From positions 62,001-126,000 of the forward strand of contig MNCI01010799.1 in assembly GCA_015680685.1 (NCBI GenBank): a DNA stretch of 64,000 nt, in the 5' to 3' direction. Shown here in pieces: positions 43,871 to 55,239 of this stretch. A program made the position numbers and the translations under genes. The stretch comes from Gnetum montanum. Lineage: Eukaryota; Streptophyta; Gnetopsida; Gnetales; Gnetaceae. Each line of letters starts with the position of its first letter. Position 1 is the stretch's first letter. The notes under the pieces were generated by a model. The model did not search any database and was not told the DNA's origin. It saw only the letters and a program-made list of their open reading frames with translations.

Positions 43871-45464
43871 TGAAACACCATAAAATTCTAAGCTTAGTAC
43901 TTCTCCAACAAGAGTCGAGCTAAGTCATGATGCTCCCCAGCATGACTGAAGCTTGAGTGCCCCACAGATAGCTTTAAGCATAGTCGAACTCAACCAGAAA
44001 AAGGTTTCTTGGGACCCGCAAATGACCATGGCAACATCTGGCATCAAACATGGTGACTTCGGAGCTCAGGATACTGGGTTTTTTACTAAGTATGTAGTAT
44101 CCAATGTATAGGCCTAACGTATACTCCCAGTGTATACTCCCAACGTACACGTCCAGCGTGCATGCCTCACATGTTCTCTCAACACGTACGACTGGCGTGT
44201 ACGCCCAACATGCGATCCTAAAGATGGCGTGGAAATGGCACTTCAGAGTAATATTTTGTACAAGGCATCAACTCACAGGAACGAAGCAATTATCAAGTGT
44301 CATTATGGGCTCCAGGAAGTCGAATTCTGGTCTCGACATCATACACTTTGGAGTTCATACACTGAGCATGTACATCCTATACGCACAACGTGTACAAACA
44401 GCATGTACGCCCAGCATATACGCCCAGCATGTACATCGTATACGCCCAGCATGTATAAACAGCGTGTACGCCCAACGTATATGGCCAGCGTATACACCTA
44501 GCATGTACAATGTGTACACCCAGTGTGTAGCACAACATATACCAATCAAAGCTCTCGGGAACCATGTCAAATCAAGGCGAACCGAGCTGAACATCCACAG
44601 GCAGCATTCTCATGACATCAAAATTCAAATTCGAGGGCCAAATGAATCCTCTTATTTTAGTCAAGTTTGTATGCCGAGTTCACACGCCCAGCATGTATAC
44701 ACTGGCATACAACAGTATACGCTAGCGTACAAAAATATACACTGGCGTGTAGCACGCTGTACACTTGTAAAATTTCATCTTTCACACTTGGTCAACGTAC
44801 CACATGTCACCCGACCGAAGAGTCTAGCACTCCACAGCCAATCATCCCCTCTCAGATCCGAGTCTAACGTCTAAACTTGTATAAGAACCCTAATTTTTCA
44901 CCAGATCGTGGTTGGCAATTTTGGGCAAACTAGAGACAAAAAAAAGGGGAACCAGAGACACTGAGAAACCAGAGCAGAAAAAAACTGTACGCTTGACCTT
45001 AACTCTGCACGCTGAGCATACAGCCTTCACGTTGTACCTGCAGTTCAAACCAGCACACCATCATCTCTCGGCATCCACCGAGGCTTTTCGTCCACCTTGT
45101 GTCAAATACACAACTACGTTAGACCAGTGCATTGTAACTTTCCGTTTCACAATAATATTGCCACATTTCTTTTGCTAAGATTTGTTGCAGTTTTTTCTTC
45201 ATTATTGTATGCTTATTATTTACGTTCCTATACGTTTATGCTCCGTTTGATATTAGTTATGCCATTTACGTATAACCCAGCGTATAGAATAACAGTGTAC
45301 ATTCTGGGAAATCCTTGTCTGATCCACGTGCAGACCATTCAAGGTACTCTGCCTTCGTTAATTCCAGCTTACTCTCAAGCAAAGGTAGGGTCTTCTGTGC
45401 TTGTCCGGGGATCTCTTGGTTTCTGTTTCATTCCAATCAGAGACCGATGATTTCGGACAGTACA
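43871..45464 (+). repeat. 3' LTR of the Tat/Ogre-type element (LTR F)
   Basis: TGAAACACCATAAAATTC to CGGACAGTACA. Collinear with LTR E over the full length, with the same U3 palindrome clusters and TATA box (44880-44887). Followed by the GATTG duplication. Confidence 0.92.
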
Positions 45465-45469
45465 GATTG
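45465..45469. repeat. Target site duplication GATTG, right copy
   Basis: Matches 25968-25972. Confidence 0.85.
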
Positions 45470-45623
45470 TACATTCATACACTCAAGTACTTAAGAGTTT
45501 ATCTATTCCATTTGAGTCAAGTTGTATGTCAGTCAATAATCCCATACCTACCCAATATTTTATAAAGAACTTGTTCCTCCTCTTCTTCACTCAAGGATGA
45601 GTTTTCATTTAGTCATTGGGGTA
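45470..45623 (+). other. Last piece of the outer element with its polypurine tract
   Basis: Aligns with 14867-15000 in reverse (aataatcccatacctaccc, gatgagttttcatttagtcat). The tract AGTCATTGGGGTA at 45611-45623 abuts LTR B and equals AGTCATGGGGGTA with one change. Confidence 0.8.
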
Positions 45624-46463
45624 TGATGAATCATGTTTTGACTAGCTCTGATATCAAAGCCTGAATATCAGATACCTGATTTCAAAGCCTAAGATGCGAT
45701 GTTGAATATCCGATATTGTGGGGTATATGCCAACCTATAAATATAGTGCTTAGGCTCACTATTTTCATATAGTTTTTATTATAGCATAGAAAAGCTCTTG
45801 CAATTTGTTTCCTCCAAAGTTAGAGTATTTCTAAGTGCCCACATTAGAAGTTTGAGTGTGTATAGACCTTAATTTGAGCAATAATGTACCTGAGCACAGT
45901 AGTGTGATGGGAATAAAGATGAGCCCTTTTGATAATCCTTATAGTATTGAAAATAGATTAATGTTTCTTTTAATGTATTTATTATTCATTCACTTTACTT
46001 TAATGCATTTTCATTAAGTAATTAATTTCTAATTGTTAATGAGCACAAGCACAACCACTTCAAACAAATGTGTAACACTTGGTAACTCAAAAACACTTAA
46101 CGTTTGGTAACCTAGCAGTGCTATATGCATTCAAGATGTTTTTGGGAGAGTGGAAATGGGTACTTCTGTGAAGCTAGATAGGTAGTAGATGAATTAGATC
46201 TTAAATTACTCTACCTTTCATTCTAGTTCTAAATGATTAAACTTATAAAATATAAAATGAAAAAAATCACATACCTCAATTGCACTTAACCATATACTTG
46301 TAGCTCACAAGTGGAACTAAGAAGACAACAATCATTGCAATTAGATTTCACTTCCTTGAAACCAGTGTACTTAAGAACTTAAGGTCTATGAAGTTCAACC
46401 AAATCACTCGTGAATGCTAAATGGTTTATATGGTTGGGTGTAGGGGTACCTCACCACTCATCA
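45624..46463 (+). repeat. 3' LTR of the outer element (LTR B)
   Basis: TGATGAATCATGTTTTG to CACCACTCATCA, with TATAAATA at 45736-45743. Pairs with LTR A and is followed by GTAAG (46464-46468). Confidence 0.9.
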
Positions 46464-46468
46464 GTAAG
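46464..46468. repeat. Target site duplication GTAAG, right copy
   Basis: Matches 4689-4693. Confidence 0.85.
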
Positions 46469-46790
46469 GAAAGTACAACCATGCTAATATAATATTCTTA
46501 TCCAAATATATTATTTATTATCTTCAATATTTTCTAAAAGCACATAATTTTCAAAAGATTTCTTCATTAATATCACAATATCACTAGAAGGTATACCTCT
46601 TTAACCTACTCTTGTATTTCTTGCAACAAATTTAATAAATTCACCAATTACAAAATCTACATAACTAACATTTGCCCAAGTTTCACCAAAACCAAAAATA
46701 TCAAAGTTATCAAAGAAGCTAATACTATTTAAAGAAAAAAATTTACTTACAATTCCATCATTAATGTTAAGAAATCTACATATTAAAGAG
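46469..46790 (-). pseudogene. LINE endonuclease domain, first half
   Basis: APE-type endonuclease, which nicks target DNA for non-LTR retrotransposition. Minus strand: LNINDGIVSKFFSLNSISFF, then FDIFGFGETWANVSYVDF (family DI...SETW) at about 46710-46650, then ARNTRVG-stop-RGIPSSDIVILMKK and YIWIRI near 46500. The frame continues on the other side of the outer element (4688-4573). Three or four stops. The spelling recalls LINE families common in animals more than the usual plant L1, but this is only by eye. Confidence 0.6.
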
Positions 46791-46979
46791 CTTATATGTT
46801 TTTTGAATGGAATACAACATATTTATAATTATTGCTATGTTGATAGCATTTCAGTATGCTACAAAACCCTATTCATGATCTACCATAATTTTTTTCTATT
46901 ATTTAGCATTTTTTGCATACTCCTTTCAACTAAGATTCTTATTTATCCATATATTTTTCCTATTGTCATTTTGCTTTAG

Positions 46980-47400
46980 TAACTCTCCAAACATGTACTC
47001 TATCTTGTACATCATGAAACTTAACAATTATATGTAAGGGCTTTTCATGACATCCACTTGGAACCCTAAAAGTTTTTTTAATTTTTGGAGAAGTTATATG
47101 TATATCATCTATAATTTCTTGTTAACTTTTTGAAACAAAGTTTTATTTGTTTCACCATCTATCTCTAGGATACCTAGAAAATGTAAATTTTTTTCTTTTG
47201 TTCTTTTTGTGTTTTGCTCTTTCAAAGCTTTTACAAATGCAAATCCCATCTTTGTCTTTGTTCCTTTAAGATTAGATTCATTTTTATTTTTCATCCCCTT
47301 TGCTTCAAGTTTGGCTAATTTTAGCAAAATCTATTCATTATCCTTTGGAGTAGGCCTAGTGTCCTTTTTCTCCCTCATTCTCTTTTAGGATTGGCAAACT
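46980..47400 (-). pseudogene. LINE ORF1-like remnant
   Basis: The minus-strand frame 47327-47109, continued to about 46980, has a Lys-rich N-terminus (KGMKNKNESNLKGTKTK), then FLGILEIDGETNKTLFQ, and KTFRVPSGCHEKPLHIIVKF followed by VQDRVHVWR. This arrangement (GIPE-like, then R.L....RPI.VKF....R..V) is that of RNA-chaperone ORF1 proteins of L1-type LINEs. It lies upstream of, and on the same strand as, the endonuclease segment, as expected. Two stops. Confidence 0.5.
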
Positions 47401-48229
47401 TTGAAGAATTTCTTTGTTTTATTCATGGATTTTATCAACAATGTTATTTTGCTAGCCATATGCTCCCATTGTGAAACTAGAATTTATATAGCTATATGAG
47501 ATGACATTTACTTCCAGAATCCAAATTTGATTGGTTCTCAACATGTTCTATACTTATATGAATCTATCTTACTGAAATATTGATTGTAATAGTGTTGTTA
47601 TTAATAATAATTTATTTTATTTTTCTTGTAATTTTATAAGTTCTATTATTTTTATTTTATTATTGTATGTTGAACCTATATTTGTTGCCTCAAAATATTA
47701 TTGTTAAAATTTCATCAATTTTAGTTAACAAGTCAATATTGTCATAAGCATACTCTACTTTTTTTAAGTGCTTATTTTCGATTGCAAGCATATGATAACA
47801 TAGCTTTCGTTTATTCATTTTTTTCATAATTTAAAAACAAAGAAAGAATAGATCTACATCCTTCTAGAGAGCATTTGAGTAGTCATTTATGGATTATAGA
47901 GATTTTGTTTAAGAAGGATTTTTAGTAGAGCAAAGATAATGAGAAAACATGTTCACAAAGGACATTTTTTATAAGAAGGGACTCATATGCAGTTAACATT
48001 CTATCTAGTCTTAAATTCACAACTTATATAGAAACTATCTTGGAGCAATGAAAGATGATAAATTCTTTAAAATGAAATTAAAACTATAGCTTTATTCCAT
48101 TAAAGGTCCACATGAATTATTATATAGAAATTATATTTTTATGAAAAATAAAAATAAAAAACTTTTATACAATTTTCTTTGTGCAAGATTATTAACATTA
48201 TCTCAAATAGGTAGTTATATCACATAAAT

Positions 48230-48990
48230 GAAGCATATGCAAGTCATCTTTAAAGGCTCCAAGTTGAATTTTTAATTCATTTTCAATTTTAAAATGATGT
48301 GAGCTTAAGTGAAGCTCATGGCATGCCTATAATTGATTGGAATAGCAGATGAAAAATAGTGAACTTTTCCATCAATTTATTGTATCTAATATCATGTAAA
48401 TAAATTTGTTTCTTACCTTCTGTATAAGACCACAACTATGTTAAAATCTTATGTTTAACTAACTCTCACTATGCTTAAGTTTTTGGTGCACATCATCTTA
48501 AGAAATATTTCATTTTCTCATCTATTACTTAAAAAATACTAAGAGCAATCTCATCAATCAATATTCAAGAACTATTTTAGAGATATAGTTTTTCCTTGAG
48601 ATACTCATGTTATAAGTATATAGAATAAATTTGTACAAAGCTTCTTTTTCTAAAAAGAATAAATCACATGAGGATAATAAAATTGAGTAAGGTGTTTACA
48701 TCTTCACATTTAGTGCCTCAGAGAAAAAGCCTTTTATACTCTTTCAATTTCTTTTCAAAGTTTATTGTTGGGTCTAGGTTTTCAAGTAACACATAGTTTA
48801 GAAAATTTATTCCTTGACCTTCCAAGCCCATAATTTTAATTATTTGCACTTGATTTTCAAAGCATATAAAGCCTTGAAACCTCAAGACACACTTTTCCTA
48901 CTTATATCCACTTATTTTGTTTCATATAATAAGACCTAAATATTTAAAAGAATCAACTATTTACACATTGGTATCTCCAAAATGCAGGTT
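48230..48990 (-). pseudogene. LINE RT C-terminal remnant, copy 1
   Basis: The minus strand starts with FKYLGLII (RT palm end, family KYLG) near 48950. It continues into an AFENQVQIIKIMGLEGQGIN-like stretch that aligns with the copy at 55240-56000. DNA-level similarity between the two is visible over several hundred bases (for example aataaatcacat and ccttttatactctttcaatt against the equivalent in the other). No catalytic domain remains, and stops and frame shifts are numerous. Confidence 0.55.
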
Positions 48991-48999
48991 ATAATATAT

Positions 49000-49500
49000 A
49001 TTTTTGATACCCCTCTAAAATAAAAAAACTACTTTTTTTCAGAAAGGATCGAGAGAATTTATATTCCAAAAAAAGGAGCTATACAGCTGTATAGCGTAGG
49101 CCAAGGTCACTGACCTCACTCCATCAAGAGAAATTATTCAAAAAAAAATCCCAAGGATCACCCCTACGACATCGAGATTTCAGGAACCAAGTTCTAAAAC
49201 AAAAATTCAATGTACAATCACGAAAAAACTACTTGAAGAAGGACAATCATGTGGAAACCAAGACGATAGGTTAAAATCATAAAGAACTAGGCAAAGTCAA
49301 ATAAAACACTAACGAATGATAGCCAAAGTGGATGTCTTTTGTTTGACAAGGATTTACAAGTAATAGGTTGCCAATTCAAGTCACACTCAAAACATTATTA
49401 TATTTATTCCTAATTTTTTTAAAGTATCATGTTGACTACTTGGCATCTATTTATAGTCAAAATTTTTCAAGTTCCAACACCCCCTTAGCTTTAAAACAAA
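49000..49500. other. Unassigned interval
   Basis: No coding signal is seen. There are several A-runs and a small inverted repeat (gctatacagctgtatagc, 49078-49095). Confidence 0.4.
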
Positions 49501-51010
49501 ATGCCTAAAATAGTTTCTATGAGAAGATAAAATTAAAGGAGAGAGAAAAATCTATATACAAATAGGTAAATATTAAATTCAAGAAATATAAATATATTGA
49601 CCATGTCAAATGCATTAAGAACACAAGTAAATGAATTTTGGTAATAGAAAATGGAATTTTGGATACTTGAAAAATAAAATTTCAAAAACTTTTAAAGACA
49701 AAATTTCCAAGAAAGAACAATTAAAAAGAAGAGCTAAATTTTATAATAATCAATGAATTTTTATTGATTTAGTTTAAGATAGTCTTATCTAAGATGAAAA
49801 TGATAAAGCATGTCAATCAAACACCATTCTTATAGAAGCTACAAGAGTTACATAGCTAACACATTATTCAATAAAATTAATAATGATTGAGAAATGCCTA
49901 AAACCTCAAGAAAAAACATTATTATTCCCATATACAAGAATAAAGAAGATGTGAAAATTTGTAAAACCTATAAAGAAATCAACTTATGAATCCTACTATA
50001 AAACTTAGAAAAAGCGTTACAGAGCAACACCTTAAACTTGAATCAGTAATGTTAAAAGTCAATTTGAAGTTATGTTAGGAATATCAATTATAAAGATTAT
50101 TTTTTAAATAATAATTAATGGAGAAATTTAAACCATATAAAAAATCTAAAGATGATCTTTGTATACAATAATACATTATTTAGAAATAATAATTTGTAAA
50201 ATTTACAAAGAAAAAGGAAAATTATAAATCTATTAATGTAATTCAAGACATGTATGAAGGGGCTATTACTTCTAATATTTCAATCACAATAGGTGTGCAT
50301 TAAGGATTTTTAGCATATGATGAAATCCTTTGGTCTATGATACTTGCATGTGATATTATATTCTTGAATACATCTTTAAAAAAAATATTATCTTTAAAAT
50401 AGGAAGGTATAATGAACTTCTAAAATTTCTAAAATCAAGAGATTTGAAAAATTTTAGAAGCAAGATAGAATGTTATTTTTGTGAAAGTATAAATAGTGAT
50501 GAAATAAAAGCAAAATTCATGGCTAAAAAGTCCTCACTACAAATAATGCAAGTACATTAGATCAATGCCCTAATCAAATGATGATAAGGATACACAAAAT
50601 ATATACAGGGCAAGATGGTCAAAATGGAGATAGGCTAGGGCTATTTTATAGGATTAACGATTCCAATAAAACTAAAATAAAAATTTTACAAAATTAAGAT
50701 CATGCTTACTATTTTATACAATGTTAAATGTTGAGTTGTAAATCAACATGAATAAAAACTAATATAAAAAAAATACAAATGCTTAGATACATGTTGAATA
50801 TTACGAAACAAGAAAAATTGCATAATACAAATATTAGAGGAAGGCTTCAAAAGATAAGGTACAAGAATGGTATCTTAAATGATTTGATCATATTAGAAGA
50901 TGAAATAATGATCCTTTCAAAAAAGGTTTCGATGTAATAGTTTTAGCAAATGGTTTAGAAGAAGACCTGTTCAGAAAAATATGATAAAATTATTGATAGA
51001 TAAAGCTATA
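49500..51010 (+). pseudogene. RTE-like non-LTR retrotransposon remnant
   Basis: Blocks in RTE order on the plus strand. IIIPIYKNKEDVKICKTYKEI at about 49919-49985 (family PI.KNKGD...C.NYRGI). QFEVMLGISI near 50065 (QFGFMPGRST). IQDMYEGAITS at 50239-50272 followed by ITIGVH (DMYEGA.TSV...IGLHQG). KIQMLRYMLNITKQEKLHN at 50767-50820 (EMRMLRWM.G.TR.DKIRN). A FDHIRR-like end near 50881 (RWFGH..RR). The YADD box has been lost and all frames are broken. RTE elements are common in plant genomes. Confidence 0.65.
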
Positions 51011-51234
51011 AATGTAATTATTTTATATTATTGAATCAAAGCTAAGAAGATGATAATAATAATTTAGTATTTTCAAAACATATAAAGCATTTACATTGCC
51101 AAAAACGTAACCTGCATTTACCCATTTATCGTAAGAAATTAAGAAAAGATATATAAGGAAAGGAAAAACATGCTTTTTAAGGATAAAGAGTTACTCTTGC
51201 AGTGGAAAACCTGCGCCCAATGAACCAACATTAC
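51011..51234. other. Short unassigned interval
   Basis: No feature supported. Confidence 0.4.
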
Positions 51235-51675
51235 TAAAGTTCTGGTTTGGTTTAAAAAATATACCTCCAGTTCCGGTTTGGTTTAAAAAATACACCTGCA
51301 GTTCCGAAATTTCATATTGCTGTTGAAGGCCAGTGCAGACAAGCATATTAAAATATTTCACATTGTCACTTAAAATTCGACATTAGGATGCGTTAATCAA
51401 GGATTGATTGCACGCCGGCTTCTCCATCTGCAGTGGTTTGTTACCATTTTTACAGCGGTAATCTTTTATTTATTAGCACAATAATTTCAGGATTCTTAAT
51501 CGTATGGTTGGTCCAACAAATCCAGAGTGCCGTGGGGCCATAGACAAAAAATGTAGGGCAGGTAATAAACCAACTCTAACATAAGTCAAGTCAATTACCC
51601 TTCGAAAGGTGACAGTGCCGAGAATGACAATGAAACTTTCTCAAATGGTTGAGACAATTATGTCTGCATTCTTGC
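51235..51675 (+). repeat. Duplicated block, copy 1
   Basis: Aligns directly with 52912-53445. Shared stretches include gtggtttgttaccattttta, tttcaggattcttaatcgta, aacaaatccagagtgccgtg and aagtcaattacccttcgaaa. Begins with two tandem 31-bp units (gttccggtttggtttaaaaa...). Nature unknown: LTR-like, a MITE, or a segmental copy. Confidence 0.7.
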
Positions 51676-52911
51676 AATCTAAAGTTCTTATCAACGTGAA
51701 AACCATCATCATTACTGTCTTTATTCACAAACGGTCCCGTAGTTTTTGTCTATCTACGACTGTAATATGTAAAATGCATAGCTGGCTTGTAACATCCATA
51801 AATTATAACAAAATTTTTTGGTATATTATATAATTATAAGACTGTCTAATGTTTTAGAGTTAAGCGCTTCATTTGTTCCTGAAAGTTATACCAGGGAACA
51901 TTGTCAAGTAATCAAAACCCAAATACATGGTATAATGGTACCATTTGTCTATTTTTTTAAAAAGTAAACTGAAATTATGCTTTAAAGATATTTAAGATAT
52001 TATAAATAAATTTAAAAGGATTATGGATGTAATAAAATTTTAATTTTAATTTCATAAATAATACCTTTGACATAATTGGACTTGCTTTCATCATACATGT
52101 ATATTGTACTAAAGCTAGAATTATACTTAAGTTCACCAAATGGTGAGGGTAGAAGTGATAAAGTGTTAGTGAACCCACAAAGTTTTTGGTAAGGTTTTTA
52201 TTCTTTTTAATTTTAAACAAAAATACCTGCTAAAGGGTACAATGGAACCAAAACTCTTTTTTAAAACATAATATATATTCTTAGAACATCTAGCTCAAGT
52301 AAAATTTTATAATTCAATATTGTTCGCCTATAAAGCTTGCAAAACAAGAATCTTACCAAGAGGCTAACACCTCATTGGTCTACTAAATAGTAACTACACC
52401 TTATGAAAAACTGTCCCTTCCAAATGAACATGTTAAAAATATGGAGAAGGTTATAAGGAGCCACTTGCGGCAATTACAAGTTTCTGGATTATGTTGAGAT
52501 TTGCTTAATGCCTTCTCTATCAACAGCAATTGCCATTAAAACAATTAAACATGCATACAACTCTCCCTGTCCTAAAACTTTAACAGTACTAAAGATAATT
52601 TGCCATAAAGTTTGGCCAGGCACCAGCTTTGGGATTCATTCAGTTTTATTTTTTAATGAAAATAAGGTTCAAATTACATGATGTGCTACCATGCTGTTGA
52701 AATAACATGATGAGCCACTGTGCTTTGATTACCATTTTAATAATCGCTTCACTGCTGTCGCTTCTCACGATGAACTTTCCGACCAAATTTTGTTGCTGAA
52801 ATTTCCAACAAAATCTGGAACTTGCAACTTCATTGAGATTTTCCCGACCAATTACTGTTTATGTTGGATAAACATTACCTAGAGAAAGCTACGTGGATGG
52901 AATCCTCTCTT
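51676..52911. other. Interval between the two duplicated blocks
   Basis: 1.2 kb, AT-rich, no recognisable gene. Frames at 51609-51833 (plus) and 52220-51975 (minus) show no family features. Confidence 0.4.
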
Positions 52912-53445
52912 ATGTTTTGGTTTAAAACATCCACCTTCCACTGAAGCCTCTATTTCCATGTCTTTTTCCGTTCCAAAATTTCAAATTGTCACCTGCTTTT
53001 TCACCGGGATCTGCGGACAAGCATCTTAAAGTATCTCACATTTCCACAAAAGATTCTACATTATGTCATGTGAACTAAGGATTTCTGCATATACTCTGCT
53101 GGTCTTCTTCATCTCCAGTGATTTGTTACCATTTTTGCAACCATGATAATGATTCATGACCTTATTATCAAAATAGATTGCAAAGATCTGATCTTCATTA
53201 TATTTGTTGCGTCACTTGGGTGTACAGTTTCAGGACGCTGAATCGGACGGTAGGACCAAACAAATCCAGAATGTCGGTTTATAACTGTTTGTGCACTGCC
53301 ATGGGGCCTTAGACGACGAAAATGCCGGGCATCTACCAAACCAAGTAATGAATAAGTCAATTACTCTCAGAAAGGTGCAGAGTCAAGAATGACAACAAAA
53401 GTTTCTCAAAGTGCTGAGACACCAAAAAATTATGTCTGTGTTCCC
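52912..53445 (+). repeat. Duplicated block, copy 2
   Basis: Direct-repeat partner of 51235-51675, about 90 bp longer because of an insertion (53150-53200 region). The end also aligns (agtcaagaatgacaac against tgccgagaatgacaat). Confidence 0.7.
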
Positions 53446-53510
53446 CCCACCTGAAATGTTTTGTAAACAAATCAATTTCATTATAATGTTTTATTTTTTA
53501 TCTCTCCTTA

Positions 53511-53579
53511 TCACCATCACTTCAAGTAATGGTAATGGTAAGGTGCACCATCACTTCAAGTAATGGTAATGGTAAGGTG
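53511..53579. repeat. 34-bp tandem duplication
   Basis: Two back-to-back copies of accatcacttcaagtaatgg-taatggtaaggtgc, identical or nearly so, therefore a recent slip or a conserved copy. Confidence 0.85.
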
Positions 53580-54247
53580 CTTTTTTCTGACCTTGGTTTA
53601 GTAACTGCGAAAAGGTTAAACTTTTGCTCATCTCCTGATCTTCTCAGGACCTCTTAAATATAATATAAACATTGGACATCAGAATAATGATCCTTTGATC
53701 TATCACTGTGCCTTTCTAACCAGTCACTGCGGTGAAAGATTTGAGGATGATTTTAAAAAATAAATACTGTCTCAGACTTGCCTGTGTGCAGGCTTTGAGA
53801 GATTTAAATAGCTTTCCAGGGTGGGAGAATCAGACCCAGATTTCAACTGAAGGCCAGAAAGTTATAGCTTGCATTAGTTTTCTTACTCTTATTGCAGGTA
53901 AGTAGGAGTCTCTGGCCTGAGCTACTGTGCTTAAAATGAGAAGAGAAACAGGAGGAGGAGAAAGAAGCAATGAAGGGACAACCCCACGCAGAGGGAAAAT
54001 CCTTAGCAGCATCATCTCCTCCATTATGCGTGCGATTTTACAGTTGTGCATTCCAAGTTCCTTAATGTATGCGTTTCTTGATTCTTGTTGGTTCTTGCTA
54101 TGAAACTAATATGTGATCTTTTTTGTTTTTCATGTTGTAGCAAAAAAATGCTGATATGTAGCTTGCTAAGTTATTATCAATGTAAGGTTTCTTATTTCCT
54201 TCGCGTTATCTGTATGTTATTTTACTACTTCAGATAATAAATATGTC
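53580..54247. other. Unassigned interval with a small open frame
   Basis: A 55-codon plus frame at 53936-54103 (start MRRETGGGERSNEG) sits after a cag-gtaag sequence (53897-53904). No homology is recognised and length alone is not evidence. Confidence 0.3.
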
Positions 54248-54484
54248 TGGTCTGCCTTCCATTCTTAAAAGCTTTATTTGATCGGCGATATCACTGAGAT
54301 ATAATGCTATATGCATTTTTCTAAGAAGATGGTCTCTCTAAAAGCTGAAATATGAAGTCCCTGGTCTACCTTCATTTCCTAAAAGCTTTATTTGATCGGA
54401 GGTATCACTGAGATTAGTGAAATTTAATGCTATATGCATTTTTCTAGGAATATGGTCTCTCTAAAAGCTGAATATATGAAGTCC
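54248..54484. repeat. Tandem duplication of about 115-120 bp
   Basis: Two copies of a block containing aaaagctttatttgatcgg, ctatatgcatttttcta and tggtctctctaaaagctga, with small differences including a 9-10-bp insertion (attagtgaa) in the second. Confidence 0.85.
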
Positions 54485-55239
54485 AGTTTCCTCTTATCAA
54501 AGTTTAAGACTTTTCTTTCTAACCCATAGTAGCAATGGTTTTCTGTAAGGAGCTCAGCTCAGAGGCCCATGGATCAAAATCAGAAATACTGGATGTCATT
54601 TTTAATTTTCACCTAATATTTTATCTATTGTGCTGAAATACTGGATGTCATATTCAAAATTCAAATCCACTAATGTTGTAGACGCTGCAGCTGGAAGTCA
54701 TGATAATTGATGGATAGCGATGTTTCTCAGTTTCCACTTTTTTCTCTTTTTAAATAGAAGAATGAAAAGATGGATTCTATTAAAAAACGATACTAAAAAT
54801 AAACAGCTGGAGATGCGGCCATGGATTTAGGGGGCAGCGTTACTTAAAGGGAAGGATTTTCCAAGGGCAGGTAATATCGGTCCCTTTTCGTAAGGGAAAA
54901 GAAAAGGTTTAAAAGCCTTAACATCATGATTTTTTTAATTGAATTTTCCCTGTAGTTTTTAACGCTTTGCAGTTACAAGGGAAAAGTAACTTGGAATTAT
55001 TTTTTGTTATGCATATTTTGAAAATTAAATTGTAAAAATAAGATAACCATTTTATGAGAAGCAAAAAACAAAACAAAACAATTGAATAGCTGTATGTTAA
55101 AAGACAATTTAATTTGAGAATGAAAATGAAAATACATTAAAGTTTTATTACCTTTGTATACGCATAAGATCTATTGGACAGATATTATATTTTCATGAAT
55201 TTACAAATTAACTAAGCATCAATGCGGGTATCAAAAACA
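54485..55239. other. Unassigned interval
   Basis: No gene seen. Contains an imperfect repeat, gaaatactggatgtcat (54581 and 54637 regions). Confidence 0.4.

Larger units (their letters stand above)
25973..45464 (+). mobile_element. 19.5-kb Tat/Ogre-type Ty3/gypsy element carrying an antisense gene
   Basis: LTRs of 1,593 bp (25973-27565) and 1,594 bp (43871-45464), GATTG duplication, primer-site-like sequence at 27571-27587 and polypurine tract at 43857-43870. Order: tandem-repeat leader, gag, protease, a 5.8-kb interval with an antisense spliced gene, RT, RNase H, a second archaeal-type RNase H, integrase, 3' leader. The second RNase H places it in the Tat clade. Large size and a gap between protease and RT recall Ogre elements, which are known to have an intron there; the Ogre-specific ORF upstream of gag is not seen. 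All ORFs carry stops and the element is inactive. Confidence 0.9.
4694..46463 (+). mobile_element. Outer Athila-like Ty3/gypsy element, hosting three nested insertions
   Basis: LTRs at 4694-5557 and 45624-46463 have the same orientation and termini and are flanked by GTAAG. A primer-binding site lies at 5559-5576 and a polypurine tract at 45611-45623. Its own sequence is 4694-6375, 8411-13963, 24151-25972 and 45465-46463. The rest is the solo LTR (6376-8410), the minus-strand relative (13964-24150) and the Tat/Ogre-type element (25973-45464). Without these it is about 10 kb, close to its nested relative. All coding regions are heavily broken, making it the most decayed of the LTR elements here. 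The tRNA-Asp-like primer site, FMDD-type RT context and DLG-type protease support the Athila lineage. Confidence 0.88.

Noticed and set aside
46764-46979. 71-codon plus-strand frame
   Set aside because: It is the antisense of the LINE region between ORF1 and endonuclease; hydrophobic because the LINE strand is A-rich.
53936-54103. 55-codon frame resembling a small secreted or signalling peptide gene
   Set aside because: No signal peptide or known small-peptide motif; one short frame in non-coding DNA is expected by chance.
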